Source of the DNA: Argopecten irradians
Lineage: Eukaryota; Mollusca; Bivalvia; Pectinida; Pectinidae
Assembly (NCBI RefSeq): GCF_041381155.1
Contig: NC_091149.1
Span: 16,136,609 to 16,200,608, forward strand
Direction of reading: 5' to 3'
DNA length: 64,000 nucleotides
The position numbers were made by a program, and so were the translations under genes. The notes under the pieces were generated by a model. That model had not been told where the DNA came from. It ran no database searches and worked only from the letters and a program-made list of their open reading frames with translations. The stretch's first letter is position 1. Each line of letters begins with the position of its first letter. Positions 11,689-23,375 of the stretch are shown here, piece after piece.

Positions 11689-14600
11689 CTGGAAAACAAA
11701 TGAACATGTCGCAGATTATTTGTGACCTACAATACCGTTCGGATGACTAGAAATAAAAAACAAGAAAAACAATGTTTCTATATAAAACAGTTAAGAGTCG
11801 CGTGACCTGTATATGTTTCTATTATATTCACTTTAAAGCCGGTTAGAACTCGATACAAATCTGAGGCTTGCCGAGGGTTTTACAACATTTTGTGATCCGT
11901 GATGCCGGGGGTAAAAATACTATCCTTCATATCAACGTATGAAAAAGTATTTTTATCTTTCATACCTGGACGTTTTATTGCAATTTCACTACTTTCATTC
12001 TCCGCCAAATAATTATAATTCCCTCCCCTCCCCAGTAATGACGTTCGAAGTTTGTTTGTTTGTTTGGTTCATTAACGTCCTATTAACAGCTATGGTTATG
12101 TAAGGATGGCATCCCATGTATGCGATGCGTTGCGTGTATGTTGTGCGAGGGGCGTGTGTTGGGGACACTCCGGTCTATTCATGTTGTGTATTCTTGTATA
12201 GTGGAACTGTTGCCCTTTTTATAGTGCTATATCACTGAAGCATGCCGCCGAAGACACCAAGCAACACAACCCACCCGGTCAAATTATACTGACAACGGGC
12301 GAACCAGTCGTCCCACTCCCTGTATGCTGAGCGCTAAGCAAGAGCAGAAACTACCATTTTTATAGAATTTGGTGTGACTCTGCCAGGGAACAGAACCCAG
12401 AGCCTTCCTCACAGGGGCGAACGCTCAACTCAAGGCCATAAGTGAGGCGGAGGTTTGTTTGCAAACTGTGTGAATCCGTGTTGCAAACAAAGAAATCGTA
12501 CAGATTTTATACTATATGTTTACGTAATTTTACTGTTTAAGATGCTACACCGCTGTTGAATATTGTTGCTATTGGAGCACTGTTGCAGTGAACAACTCGG
12601 GTAACAGCTTCGATGCTTGTTTATATTTCATGTTTATATATTCATATAAATTACCATTTGTACCAATCAGTAGTAATATCTGACCTCTCACAAGAAAGAA
12701 GATGTGTATAATAACTATATCACATTATTTTTTTAATAAATAATCCTGTCATTGCAACAAGAGGCCCATGGGCCTTAATGGTCACCTGATATTTGATACA
12801 AAATAGTTATGTGATTTTCTAGCCAACTGATGTCGTTTGTTCACGAAATAGGAACATACATCTAATAAGTCTACATACAAAGTTTCATTAAGCTTGCAAT
12901 TGGTGCATATGTACTCACATTACCTTGTGCACAAGTTTAATAATTATTATTGAAAATGGTGATAACTCCGTAAATAGGATGAAAAAGTCGAATCAAGCTG
13001 ATTTTCAAACTCGTTCGAGATATTTCCAATGCTAGTCTATATTCAAAATTTCTTTAAAATCCAATCATATTTACTCAAGTTATCATGTTCACAAGATTCA
13101 GTGATTATAATTACAGAGGGCATTAACTCCTTAAGTGGCAATTTAGTTAAGCTGATATTCAAACGCGATCTTCCGATATCTTTCCAATGTTAGTCTACAT
13201 AATAAGTTTGATGAAGCTAAGTGCATATTTATTCAAGTTATCATGTTCATAAGATTAAATAATTATAATTGCAAAGGGCAATAACTTCGTAAGTTATTTT
13301 CTAATCGGGTTGCATTTCGAATTTGTCTGAGATCCTTTTGATTGTAGTCTAAATACAAAGTTTCATGAAGCTGAGTGCACATTTATTCAAGTAATTGTAT
13401 TCACAAGGTCCAATTATAATTATCAGTGCAAAGGGAAATAACTCCGTAAATTACCGTCGAATCAGGATGATTTTCGAGCTCGTTCAAGATCTTTCCAATG
13501 TTAGTCAAAAATACCAAGTTTCATTAAGCTTGGTTTTTATTTATTTAAGTTATCGAGTCCACAAGGTCCAATAATAATTATTAGTGCAATTAAATCAGTC
13601 GAATCAAGCTGATTTTCGAACTCATCTCAGATATTTATTATGTTAGTCTATATGCTATATTTTATTAAGCCCGGTTTATATTTACTTAAGTTGTCGTGTT
13701 CACAATGTTCAATAATCATTTTTGCAAAGGGCAATAACTTCGTAAGTTACGATCGAATGGGGTTGATTCTCGAAGCCGTCCCAGATCTATTTAATATTAG
13801 TCTACATATAAAGTTTCATTGAGCTTGGTGCGTATTTATTCATTTTATCGCGTTCAAAATATCCAATGATAATTAATAGTGTAAAGGGCAATAACTCCGT
13901 AAATTACCGTCCGAGATTGTTCCAATGTTAGTCTTAACACAAAGTTTCATTAAGCTCGGTTTATATTTACTACATTTATCGCGTTCACAAGGTCAAATAA
14001 TACTAGTCATTAGTGCAAAGGCGATAACTCCGTACATAACATTCGAATTAAGCTAATTTTCGAACTCGTCCGAGACATTGCAATGTTAGTCTACACACAA
14101 AATTTCATTAAGCTCTGTTGATATTTACTTAAGTTATCGTGTTCACAATGTCCAGTAGTGCTTATTAGTGCAAAGGTCAATAACTCCGTAATTGACAGTC
14201 GAATCAAGCCGATTTTCGAACTAGTCCAAGATTTTCCCAATGTTAGTCTGCAAATAAAGTTTCATGAAGCTTGATGAATATTTACTTCAGTTATCGCGTT
14301 CACAAGGAAAAGTTAACGCACGACGACGGACAAAAGACTATCGCATTAGCTATAGGTCACCATGACCTATGGTCAGGTGACCTAAAATGCTGAGTGAATG
14401 TCCGTCCCGAATTTTGGTCCTATTCTTACTGCAAATTTTCTTGAATATCTTTTAATTATACCTTATAAGAAGATATTCCATGCAATTTGCAGTTAAAATA
14501 GGACCAAAATGCGGGTTGCAAATTCACTCGGCAATTTAAGTTTGACATGCTAATTAACCTGACGAAAATTAATCATATCTTAACGCTCACAAGAAATAAA

Positions 14601-16947
14601 TTCTACAATTTGGTATGTCTCCGAGTGTCGTCTTAATTATCACGCAGTTGACTTACTACGTCAGAATACACGACATGTTGTTTTAATCTGTGCTGTCACA
14701 TGTATGTAGATATATAGATTTTTAGATTGATTTTAATTTTTGTTTCGGAAATCTTATTTCCAAAAATATTAAGTTAAACAAAGTATTCTTATTTTATGTA
14801 ACGATTTGTAAATAAAAATAACTATATTTGGAACTTACTGACGATTTTCTTCCTCAATCACGTAATCGATGATATCCTTAGGGTAAGATATTTCTCCTTT
14901 CCACCATTTCGTCAGATATTCGCGGTTCTGTGGAGCATAGTCAGATAGGAAGATCTCGTCTACATAATTACTTGCTGATATCACCGTATAAATCGCTGGT
15001 CCAGTTCCAATATCTAGGAGACGCTTTCCACGGATGTCGCCTGCACATATTTCAGAAAACAAACTTGTAATTCATAATAATCACAAACATACACCCTTTT
15101 CGTTGAGATTGGTTTATTATGACACGTTTGTTTTGTTTGAACTTAGCTTTTTATTTAACATTAATAGCAATAAAAGAATATATAGTGGCTTAACCAAATA
15201 AAGGTAGGACTTATCTATGTTGAGCGTTTCAACTGTTCAAACAACTATGTATAAAATCGGTACGAAGTCGTAATTAACCGTACTTCAATTGGTGATTTGC
15301 GCCTCCTTAAAACTTACCCGACTCGCACTAGCTATAGGTATGTACATGAATTACTAGTGATATCTTGCTAGCGTATAAATCACTTTGTTTGGTGCACTCG
15401 AATATGCATGATGGTCAACCTAAGGTATTAAAGTTTACTGATAACCTGTTGTGTATGGCTTGTACATTTTGACAAAATGTGCGCAAAAACAGTAAACCAA
15501 TAAAAATGTCATGTTCACTGGAGCATATTGCAGCGAATATTTGGCCTACCAGACTTAAAAAACATATACATTAACTTATTTTTCACCTTGTAAATTCCAG
15601 TTAAAACCTATACGACAAAGATATCAAGATAAAAAAAAAACATTTTAAAAATCATTACTGTTCATATTATACTTTTAAAACACACGACACTATGAATATG
15701 AAACAAAGACTGGTTTTGAGAAAAATCACTGATATCATTTGTAAATTATTTAAATGTTTTGGAAATATAACGCAAAACGCAATGTGTACTCATTCGTAGT
15801 TTATAATTAAAGTTTACGTTGATTGTTTTATAGAGGTTCCCCAACAAGTGACTGTTGTTAATCATGTTTATTAAACTCGAGTTAGTTAGTTTTCAAACTT
15901 TGAAAAGACACGAGCTTTAGCGTGGTGACCATTTTCTAGTCTTCATTGATGTATGTGTGATGTATGTACACAATGTGTAGTGATATTTGTCCGTCATAAA
16001 ATATAGTGCCTAAAATAGAGAGAACTAGCAACTACCTGTTATACAGTAAATGCAATTCTATTTAAAAGAAAATGTGCTATGAAAAGTAACCTGAATTTGA
16101 ATGTCAATCAAAATCAAGAGATCTTAGAGTTGACCTATCAGAGGGGCCGTAGGTGTTAACACACTGGAGTGTGTAAACACAAATGAACAATGATGATAAC
16201 CAACTGTGATGGAATTTATCACATGCTGTTATCATTTTGAAACATGCTTAGTAATGGAATATACGAATTTCAGTCCAATGTAAGATGGGTAACTAGTCTT
16301 GCTACATGTATCTTCTTTCGCTATTCCTTTTACGTACTTGATGAATCCAGGGTATAGCATCTAAAGCAGGGACACGATGGAATTGTCAAAATTAAATATG
16401 ACCCTTGAGAGGCACCTATATATGAAACTACAAGACGATCCCGAAACACTTTCTGAGAAATAACAAACTTTAGTTGTCTAAATCAGCGCCTCTCGACAAT
16501 GTTGATTTCAGGTCAGACTGGAAATGCAATAGGTACAACCAAAGACTGTTGCGAACATGACAATATCTTTTCATTTATGAAAATCCCTTCTGAGTGTTTG
16601 TTAGAAATAACGGTAACAAGAAATGTTTACGGATGACAAATAACAGACGGACGAGGAACGCGAACTTAAAGATCCGAATGATATGCATGTACCAGGATCA
16701 GATTTTGGGACTATAATTCGTTATTCCTTAATATAAACGTAATCAATACCATATGTGTGCTGGACTTTTGTGTTTATGGTCTTACCAAACACCAAACGGG
16801 GTTGAATTCAGTAAAATTTAACTTACATTCGTTAAAAATTCTATGAAGACTGTCAAGGTCATCTTCCATCTCCTCAATTCCGTTGCATTCAACGTACCAA
16901 TAAGGGTCAAAGTTTGCGTAGTCACGTGTTTCCTTAAGATCCGCCAT
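11268..16947 (-). CDS. NNMT/PNMT/INMT-family SAM-dependent N-methyltransferase, locus A (three exons)
   Basis: Exons 16827-16947, 14839-15040 and 11268-11688 join (phases 1 and 2) into 744 nt, 247 codons plus stop. This is close to the roughly 260-280 residues of NNMT, INMT and PNMT, whose vertebrate genes also have three coding exons. The protein starts MADLKETRDYANFDPYWYV. Motif I LLDIGTGPAIYTVISA and the DEIFLSDYAPQN block bind SAM. Downstream are KQPLGFDI, FDVIVSGHCLDEV, SCDFGATYYQVGEYKF and a C-terminal YYYIVARKN. Such enzymes move a methyl group from SAM to a small amine (nicotinamide, indolethylamine, phenylethanolamine, thioether); the substrate cannot be told from sequence. It is expected to be cytosolic, as no signal peptide is seen. 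The first intron (15041-16826) and second (11689-14838) have GT/AG ends; the second holds a Pearl-like element. Confidence 0.9.
12050..12440 (+). repeat. Dispersed repeat family R1, longest copy
   Basis: The copy begins tttgtttgtttggttcatta and contains taaggatggcatcccatgta, ttcttgtatagtggaactgt, gctatatcactgaagcatgc, gaagacaccaagcaacacaa and cccacccggtc. Other copies are at 19530-19735, 21065-21320 and 51108-51350 (plus), and 61985-62065 and 63725-63815 (minus). The family resembles an interspersed SINE-like sequence; no Pol III boxes were confirmed, so the class is open. Confidence 0.8.
12755..14386. mobile_element. Pearl/Helitron-like element, second copy
   Basis: Same ends and same array of about ten units as the element at 168-1797, nearly identical base for base. 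It was duplicated as part of the larger block rather than by independent transposition, because the flanks match as well. Confidence 0.75.
14839..15040 (-). CDS. Locus A, coding exon 2
   Basis: This 202-nt exon carries the nucleotide-binding loop LDIGTGPAIYT and the following D-Y-x-x-Q-N segment that contacts SAM. It starts after acceptor tatgtgcag and ends in CA before gtaagt, leaving phase 2. It is repeated with an identical predicted protein at 2231-2432 and with seven net inserted bases at 60278-60486. Confidence 0.92.
16827..16947 (-). CDS. Locus A, coding exon 1
   Basis: This exon gives 40 codons plus one nucleotide, from the ATG at 16945-16947 to a gtaagt donor. It encodes the N-terminal substrate/SAM lid segment with the conserved DYANFDPYWYV element and the helix EEMEDDLDSLHRIFNE. 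The start is supported by matching starts in locus B and, in broken form, locus C. A likely splice acceptor (tttttgaag) lies 10 bp upstream of the ATG, so a non-coding exon probably precedes it. Confidence 0.88.
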
Positions 16948-17112
16948 TAGAGTATTTCTTCAAAAATAAGTATTTTTTTATGATTTCCAAATCGATTGAA
17001 AAGATTTGGCTGTACCTGTACATGTCAGTAAGGTATGAAGATTATTTTTTACAAAATTTAAACGATTAAAACATTTGAATGTATGAAAGCAAGTCATTAG
17101 ATTTGTACTCAC

Positions 17113-17190
17113 CCCTGTTCAAATGGTAGTTCAGTAGTGCGATGTAGTTCGTCGTGTCGACCGCAGTAATAACGATAAAAACTTTATATA
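17113..17190 (-). promoter_or_regulatory. Possible non-coding 5' exon of locus A
   Basis: Reading the minus strand, sequence ending in accatttgaacaggg is followed by the donor-like gtgagtac at 17112-17105. A diverged copy of the same segment with the same donor (accatttgaaaagaa then gtgagtac) lies at about 55030-55050, upstream of the locus C exon 1. A conserved splice donor in both places, together with the acceptor just before each ATG, suggests a spliced 5' untranslated exon. The upstream limit is a guess. Confidence 0.4.
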
Positions 17191-17788
17191 TTATAAACTT
17201 TAGATATACATATAGGGTTAGGGTTATATATTTTCAAATCGATTGGTCATTGCAATGATTTTGCATAGTTTATCAATTATAAATTCTTTATATATCGCAC
17301 TTGCAAATCAGTTTTAAATGACTATTTTATAAATGGAACAGCTGTTCTAGCGGATAAATATAATAAAAAAAGACAATGATATACATGTTTCTAAATATTC
17401 AACAAATCCTGAATTATGCTTTTGATTATTATCACCGCATATGATTTGTCACTAACATCTATTAATTGGCTACACATGCCGTTATGTAAACTTTATGAGC
17501 CCATCAGAAATCCTTTTTACTAAGTTCTGGATCATAGATATTGCAAGATTGTAATGTACTTTTGCATTATGTGTACACCAGAGGCATAACCTATTCTGGT
17601 GGGTGTAATTGGAGTTACCTATCGATTTATTTGTTCATAGTTTATTGATTATAAATTCTTTATATATCGCACTTGCAAATCAGTTTTAAATGACTCTTTT
17701 ATAAATGGAACAGCTGTTCTAGCGGATAAATATAATAAAAAAGACAATGATATACATGTTTCTAAATATTCAACAAAATCCTGAATTA

Positions 17789-19274
17789 TTTTTTTTTAAT
17801 TTATTTTTTATTCATTTTCAAAAGTTTTGTACATACAAATACAATACAACATATATGAACGATGTATGTTGGAGTTAATTAAGTAATACAAAAGTAGTCA
17901 TGTATACTCATAATATACATCAATCAATGGACAACACATTTACACTAACAAACTCACTGATAATTTATAGAGGATACGTTCTCAAACATTGATATTTTTA
18001 AGGTAATATACATTGTTAAGTATCAGAGAGATGCAGGACACACATACATACATACAAGGTACCTCTGTCAAACTTAGGTCAAATATTTATTTTACAAGTT
18101 TTTATTGGTTTTTGCGTATGTTTTTAATGTTTTGAAATTTAAAATTGGAGCCAAAGTTGTATTTCTGTTAAGACCTGTTGTTTATTTTTTTATTTTACTA
18201 TTGGTTATTAATATTTTATGAGCTTTCAGTTCAAATTTGATTTGTTTTTTTAAACCAATTAGGCAAAGATCTGCTTCAAGACATTTACAGTTATAAATAT
18301 ATTGTTTTGTTAAAAGTAAGATTAAGTTGTCTAAATTAAAATGTGAATGTTTATTGTTAACTTTCTTGCCAAATATAAATTCTTGTTTACTGAATCTAAG
18401 TCCTAGATTTTTTGTAATAATTGCTATTCTCAGTTGTTCTATCAGATTTGATGTTTTATCACAATCCCATAGTATGTGTGTTATGGTTTCGGGAGAAGTT
18501 CTACAAAATATACATATGTTATTATCCGCTTTACCTATTCTTAGTAAAAATGTCTTAGTAGTCAGGATTCTATGATTTATTCAATATTGTAGCCACTGAA
18601 GTTTTGAACTTGTACTTGTGTTTAAAGGGTGTTTATAAATCTTTTCCCAATCTTCTTCATTTAGATTAAATGTTTGATTCCATTTATTTTGGGCTGTAGG
18701 TTAAACTTGGTTTTGAATTAAAATATTGTATATGTATTGAGCTCCTTTTTTAGAATTTAGAATGACTTTGAGATTTATAGGTATATTGGGTAATATTACA
18801 TTCTTTTCTGTGTCGTAATTTTGATTATTGTTTCTAACAAAATGTTGAATGGCATTTTTCAAGCTTTGATATTTTAAAAAGTTAGTCCGAATACTATATT
18901 TATCACAGAATTCTTCAAAACTGAGAAATGATTTATCTGGTTTTGTAATGTTATTAATAAATAGAACTCCCTTTTTATACCATGTATTATTAAAAATTAC
19001 TTTTCTATCTATTTTGATGTAATTATTAAACCATATTGGGTTTTCAAGAATGTTTGTTTTATATATTTCACTGAAATTCAGAGTTTTACACCAGGCGTTT
19101 AAAACATCTCGCCAAAAAATATTAGTACAATTATTAGCTTTTTGTTTTAAAAGTTCAATTCCTGTATTTGCCAATTTATGTTTGTCTAATAAAGTCTCTA
19201 AAGTCCCAATTTCCAGCCTTAGTATAGATTCTTCGTATCCAAGTTGCTTTAAGAGCCGTTATAAATGACTTCAG
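17789..19274 (-). mobile_element. 5'-truncated L1/Tx1-like LINE with target-site duplication
   Basis: The insert is bounded by a 12-bp direct repeat AATCCTGAATTA (17777-17788 and 19275-19286). A T-run next to the left repeat is the poly(A) tail of a minus-strand element. Removing the insert and one repeat restores the second unit of the surrounding tandem duplication. Only the 3' end of a LINE is present. Confidence 0.88.
18182..19274 (-). pseudogene. C-terminal fragment of LINE ORF2 protein
   Basis: A single reading frame runs from the truncation point to a TAA at 18182-18184, broken only by two in-frame stops at 18701-18703 (TAA) and 18581-18583 (TGA). The protein has the post-RT region typical of L1/Tx1-clade ORF2: NPIWFNNYIKIDRKVIFNNT, WYKKGVLFINNI, SFLSFEEFCDKY. 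A C-terminal zinc-knuckle-like CIFCRTSPETITHILWDC (C-x2-C-x8-H-x4-C) follows. The RT and endonuclease domains are missing because of 5' truncation at insertion. It is non-functional. Confidence 0.8.
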
Positions 19275-19529
19275 AATCCTGAATTATGCTTTTGATTATT
19301 ATCACCGCATATGATTTGTCACTAACATCTATTAATTGGCTACACATGCCGTTAAGTAAACTTTATGAGCCCATCAGAAATCATTTTTACTAAGTTCTGG
19401 ATCATAGATATTGCAAGACTGTAATGCACTTTTGCATTATGCGTACACCAGAGGCATAACCTATTCTGGTGGGTGTAATTGGATTTACCTATCGTTTTAT
19501 TTGTTTATAGCTATAAAATGAGATAACCT

Positions 19530-19735
19530 GTTTGTTTGTTTGGTTATTCTAACATCCATTGTCATGTAAGGACGGCCTCCCATGTATGCAGTATGAAGCT
19601 TATTTGAAGTGCGCGGTGCGTGTTTTGGGAGACTGCAGTATGTTCGTATTGTGTCTTCTTGTATAGTATAACTGCTGCCCTTTTATAGCGCTATATCACT
19701 GAAGCAAGCCGCCAAAGACACTTCTGTTCACGCGA
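19530..19735 (+). repeat. Dispersed repeat family R1, copy 2
   Basis: Contains the family landmarks gtaaggacggcctcccatgt, cttcttgtatagtataactg and gcgctatatcactgaagcaa. It ends earlier than the copy at 12050. Confidence 0.75.
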
Positions 19736-19888
19736 CCGGAAAAAAAATCAGCAGTCAAGTTATCTATCCTGAACATCCCTAAAAATCATGTTTATTTCAT
19801 TGTTAACAGTTGTACGTCGTCTTTCGGCTGTTTTCTGTGTTGTATTTTTAGCTTTTGCGGTCATAGTGCCATTGGCATTAAATACTTT

Positions 19889-20736
19889 TGTGGCGGATTT
19901 TTACAACCCCACTAGGGCTAATTGTAATAATGTTTGGTAATGTAGTTTCAAAATACTTTTTGAGTGAAAAACGATTTGTTTTGATGTCATAATGTGATTG
20001 TTTTAATTCTTCATGATAATAAATATATGTCACCTATGGTGGCCATTTCAATGTCTATTCTGTATTGAGTTATTTTTAAGTTGGAGGAACATAAAAGGCA
20101 GCTAATTTATTAGCTTAATTTATGTTTACGAAAACTTAAGAATACTTATAAATATAACATTAGATATTAAGTTTAGGTAGCTATATAGGCTTATACTGCC
20201 TGCGTGTAGGCATGTTATCATATTGTTTTTTATAAGAATCTTAAAAAAAAACAAAAAAAACTTGGGTAGCTTTAAAAGAGGTTTATGGGGTAAGCACCTT
20301 TAATATAAATTGTAATTTGTGGGGAGATAAATGATTCTGGGAACTCTGATTGGTCAAAATATTTAGGTTTGGGTTTACATGGAGAGGCGCATGCGCAACT
20401 TTCTCAGTTTATATTTAGAAAAGAAAGACGAAATCCTTTGTGTTAAAGCTTAAACAAATTTTAGTGTTTGGGACAATTTTGCAACCCACCCACGTGCCAC
20501 CCTCTTTATCATTTATTTTTGTTTGTCAGTGTGGCGGATTTTTACAACCCCACTAGGGCTAATTGTAATAATGTTTGGTAATGTAGTTTCAAAATACTTT
20601 TTGAGTGAAAAACGAGTTGTTTTGATGTCATAATGTGATTGTTTTAATTCTTCATGATAATAAATATATGTCACCTATGGTGGCCATTTCAATGTCTATT
20701 CTGTATTGAGTTATTTTTAAGTTGGAGGAACATAAA
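19889..20736. mobile_element. LTR-like pair: 207-bp direct repeats around a 434-bp interior
   Basis: Two 207-bp direct repeats (19889-20095 and 20530-20736) begin tgtggcggatttttacaacc and end gttggaggaacataaa, with essentially one difference seen (acgatttg against acgagttg). The outer flanks share taaatact, compatible with a target duplication with slightly uncertain edges. The interior has no ORF. This layout resembles a TRIM (miniature LTR retrotransposon), but I found no clear primer binding site or polypurine tract, so a simple duplicated repeat remains possible. Confidence 0.55.
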
Positions 20737-21064
20737 TACTATTGTATTTTCGAGAACATTTTATAATTTAGTTTTCCTTCTACATAGCATTTCCATTAGC
20801 TTGATTCTGATTTACTGAGATTTCATAACAAAAATATAGAACCCAAAAATGAATCAGGATTGTGTAGGAAATTAGATTTTAATTTGTAAATAGAATTGAA
20901 CGAAATTTTAAGTAATTTAGATATAAACAAAACTCTCGAATGACTCTCAACATAAACCAATCTATATATTTGTTATATCTCACCTCGGCGTTTATGTGGG
21001 GCATTTGCCAGGTCTGGTTTTCCACCGGGTAATCCAGTTTCCTCCACTATCATCCCAAATCCTG

Positions 21065-21320
21065 GCGTTGATTGTTTGATTAATTAAAGTCCTATCAACA
21101 ACCAGGGTCATGTAAGGACAGCTCCCATGTACGTGGTGTGTAGCGTGAAGATGAAGTGTGCGGTGCGTGTTTTGGGAGACTGGTATATTCGTGTTGTGTC
21201 CTCTTGTATAGTAGAACTGTTACCATTTTATAGTGTTATATCACTGCAGTATACTGTCGAAGACACCAAGAAACACACCCCACCTGGTCACATTATACAG
21301 AAAACGGGCGAACCATTTAT
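21065..21320 (+). repeat. Dispersed repeat family R1, copy 3
   Basis: Contains catgtaaggacagctcccat, tcctcttgtatagtagaact, ttatatcactgcagtata, gaagacaccaag and ccacctggtcacattataca in the family order. Confidence 0.75.
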
Positions 21321-22557
21321 TATTTTTTCCAAGAAAATTGAACTGAAAGAAACTCTCAGAAAAATACATTAACGTAGATCTGTAGATCGAGGTCCATTTT
21401 GTATACTATCAACAGGAAACAGATTATGAAAACGTCACTAAAAGGTCATTATTTTAAAAGGTCGTTTTCTCACAGTAGCATAATAAAACCGTTTCGCTTC
21501 GTTTTGTTCATCATCATCATCATTTGTTCAGCATAAAACCCGATGTGCTAATGTTCTTTCTGGACATACAGTGGGTGACGTTTACCGGGTCCGTACCAGT
21601 CACAGTTAACTGATGATCTATACAGTGTCTACATTATGTACTGTTCCTATCAAATTACTCAGTGCAAATATATACAGACAATACACAGCTGACCTAGCTG
21701 TGATTCTATCTAACCTTAAATATCATAATCAACAAGAACAATCCTAATGAATACTCAGTGCATCTGGGTGATCATGATAACCTAACTTCAAAATACATAA
21801 ACAGAATAAATCATACAGATCAGAATAATTATCAAATGATTATCATCAAATACTGAGTGATCGTTAAGCCTATGCTAGTAGTCTCCGTAACTGGGGTGTT
21901 TCGATAATCCCTACTCGCACATAAATAATAAGACTACGATACAATCAATGTAATAGTATTAATAAGAACCTTTCCCTCAGGCCTAACACTATGGCAAGCC
22001 GTTTTTATATCTAATACATAATAGCTAAAGTCAAAAAGTTATTTAGCTTAAGTTAAAAAGAGTTTAGCTTAAGCTATAAAGATTTCAACTTAAGTTAAAC
22101 AAATCTTTTTGACTTAAAGTTGAAATCTTTTTGACTTAAGCTGAAAAAAGTGATAATGCAAATAGAATCTAAACCTTATTCAACTTAAGCTAAAAAAATT
22201 CCGGTTGTAGATAAGTACTGCGCATTTCCAATATCCCACCTGCCATCCCCTTATATTTATGATGGGTTAGGCTAGTCCATTTGTACGGTTCCCGACAAGC
22301 TTGAACAGCCATATTGCATAAAACAAAATGGCCGACGACGTACTATCAGCAATTCAGATAAATATTTGAACGGTATCAAATCAACTATTTCAAGGTCACT
22401 CAAGAAATGTTTTCTGCCTAGAATACATTGTAAATATTCATTATTTTTCAAGCCACATTGGTAGTAAGAAAACAAAGGTGCTGAATTTGAATAATGCCTT
22501 AGAAATATTTTTTCTTTAAAAAAACCTGGTATATATGAAATAATGTTTTCAGATGAA

Positions 22558-23375
22558 GTAAAAAAAAACTTTTCAGTTTAAGTTTAAAAACTTTTCTGCT
22601 TAAGTTAAAAAAACGTTTCAGCTTAGGTTAAAAAAAACTTTTCTACTTAAGTTAAAAAAACTTTTCAGCTTAAGTCAAAAAACTTTTCTACTTAATTTAA
22701 AAAAACTTTTCTGCTTAAGTTAAAAAAACCTTTTCAGCTTAAAGAAGCTCCACCGCTGACAAACGGTATTTTTTCACTTTCAAAAAAAGAGCAGACGATT
22801 TAGTATTTTCATTCAGATACAAAAGTTACTTACTTTCCACCATTGCCACCATTGAAAAGTTTGAGCTTCTAATTTTACTCTAAGTTAAAGATGTAAAAAT
22901 AATAAATTGCATCCCGAAAAAATTTCATGGCACTATATCCTATCTGGAATGAAGTTCTGATTGCGCATGCACCGATGGCAAAATGAATTATTTCATATTA
23001 TTTTTTGTGTTAATTAGACATATATATATACACGATTAAACACCAATTATTGTTCAAATGATGAATACATGTATAATTAATGCATCTTTAAGGTAAAAAA
23101 ACCTTTTCTACTTAAGTTAAAAAAAATTCTACTGATGTTATAAAAAACTTTTCAGTTGAAGTTAAAAATACTTTTCAGCTTAAGTTAAAAAAACCTTTTC
23201 AGCTTAAGTTAAAAAAAAATTCTACTTAGGTTAAAAAAAATTTCAGCTTAAGTTAAAAAACTTTTCAGTTTAAGTTAAAAAAAAGGACTTTTCAACTGAT
23301 TTTCAAAAACTTTTCTGCTTAAATAAAAAAAAACCTTTTCGACTTAAGTTTAAAAAATCTTTTCAGCTTTATATT
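22558..23375. repeat. CTTAAG minisatellite (~22-26-bp units), split by a MITE
   Basis: Units of the form cttttcagcttaagttaaaa recur about eight times at 22558-22745 and about ten times at 23088-23375, with sequence drift. The same motif makes up the terminal inverted repeats of the enclosing element. The interruption at 22739-23091 is a TTAA-flanked MITE that landed in one of the CTTAAG units. Confidence 0.85.
22739..23091. mobile_element. TTAA MITE family M1, copy 1
   Basis: The left end is TTAAAGAAGCTCCACCGCTG, and the inner sequence includes ggcactatatcctatctgga and ttaaacaccaattattgttc. The right end is decayed (gcatctttaa). TTAA on both sides fits the target preference of piggyBac- or Kolobok-type transposases. 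It sits inside the CTTAAG minisatellite. Confidence 0.8.

Larger units (their letters stand above)
11689..14838 (-). other. Locus A intron 2 with two inserted repeats
   Basis: The intron has GT and AG ends. About half is repeat: a SINE-like dispersed repeat (12050-12440) and the second copy of the Pearl-like element. The right two thirds (from 12634) belong to the segmental duplication. Confidence 0.8.
12634..16097. repeat. Segmental duplication, copy 2 (partner 40-3495)
   Basis: This block lies inside locus A. It spans most of intron 2, exon 2 and part of intron 1. It is the source-like copy, since it sits in a complete gene, whereas copy 1 lacks exon 1. The block ends within intron 1 after gaaaagtaacctgaatt. 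Confidence 0.93.
17261..19500. repeat. Tandem duplication of ~371 bp, second unit split by a LINE
   Basis: Unit 1 (about 17261-17630) repeats as unit 2 (about 17631-17788 plus 19287-19500). Shared landmarks include tatatatcgcacttgcaaat, aatggaacagctgttctagc, ttggctacacatgccgtta and cagaggcataacctattctg. The LINE insertion at 17789-19274 divides unit 2, so the duplication is older than the insertion. The region lies upstream of locus A; a relative in reverse orientation lies at about 54780-55050 upstream of locus C. Confidence 0.85.
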
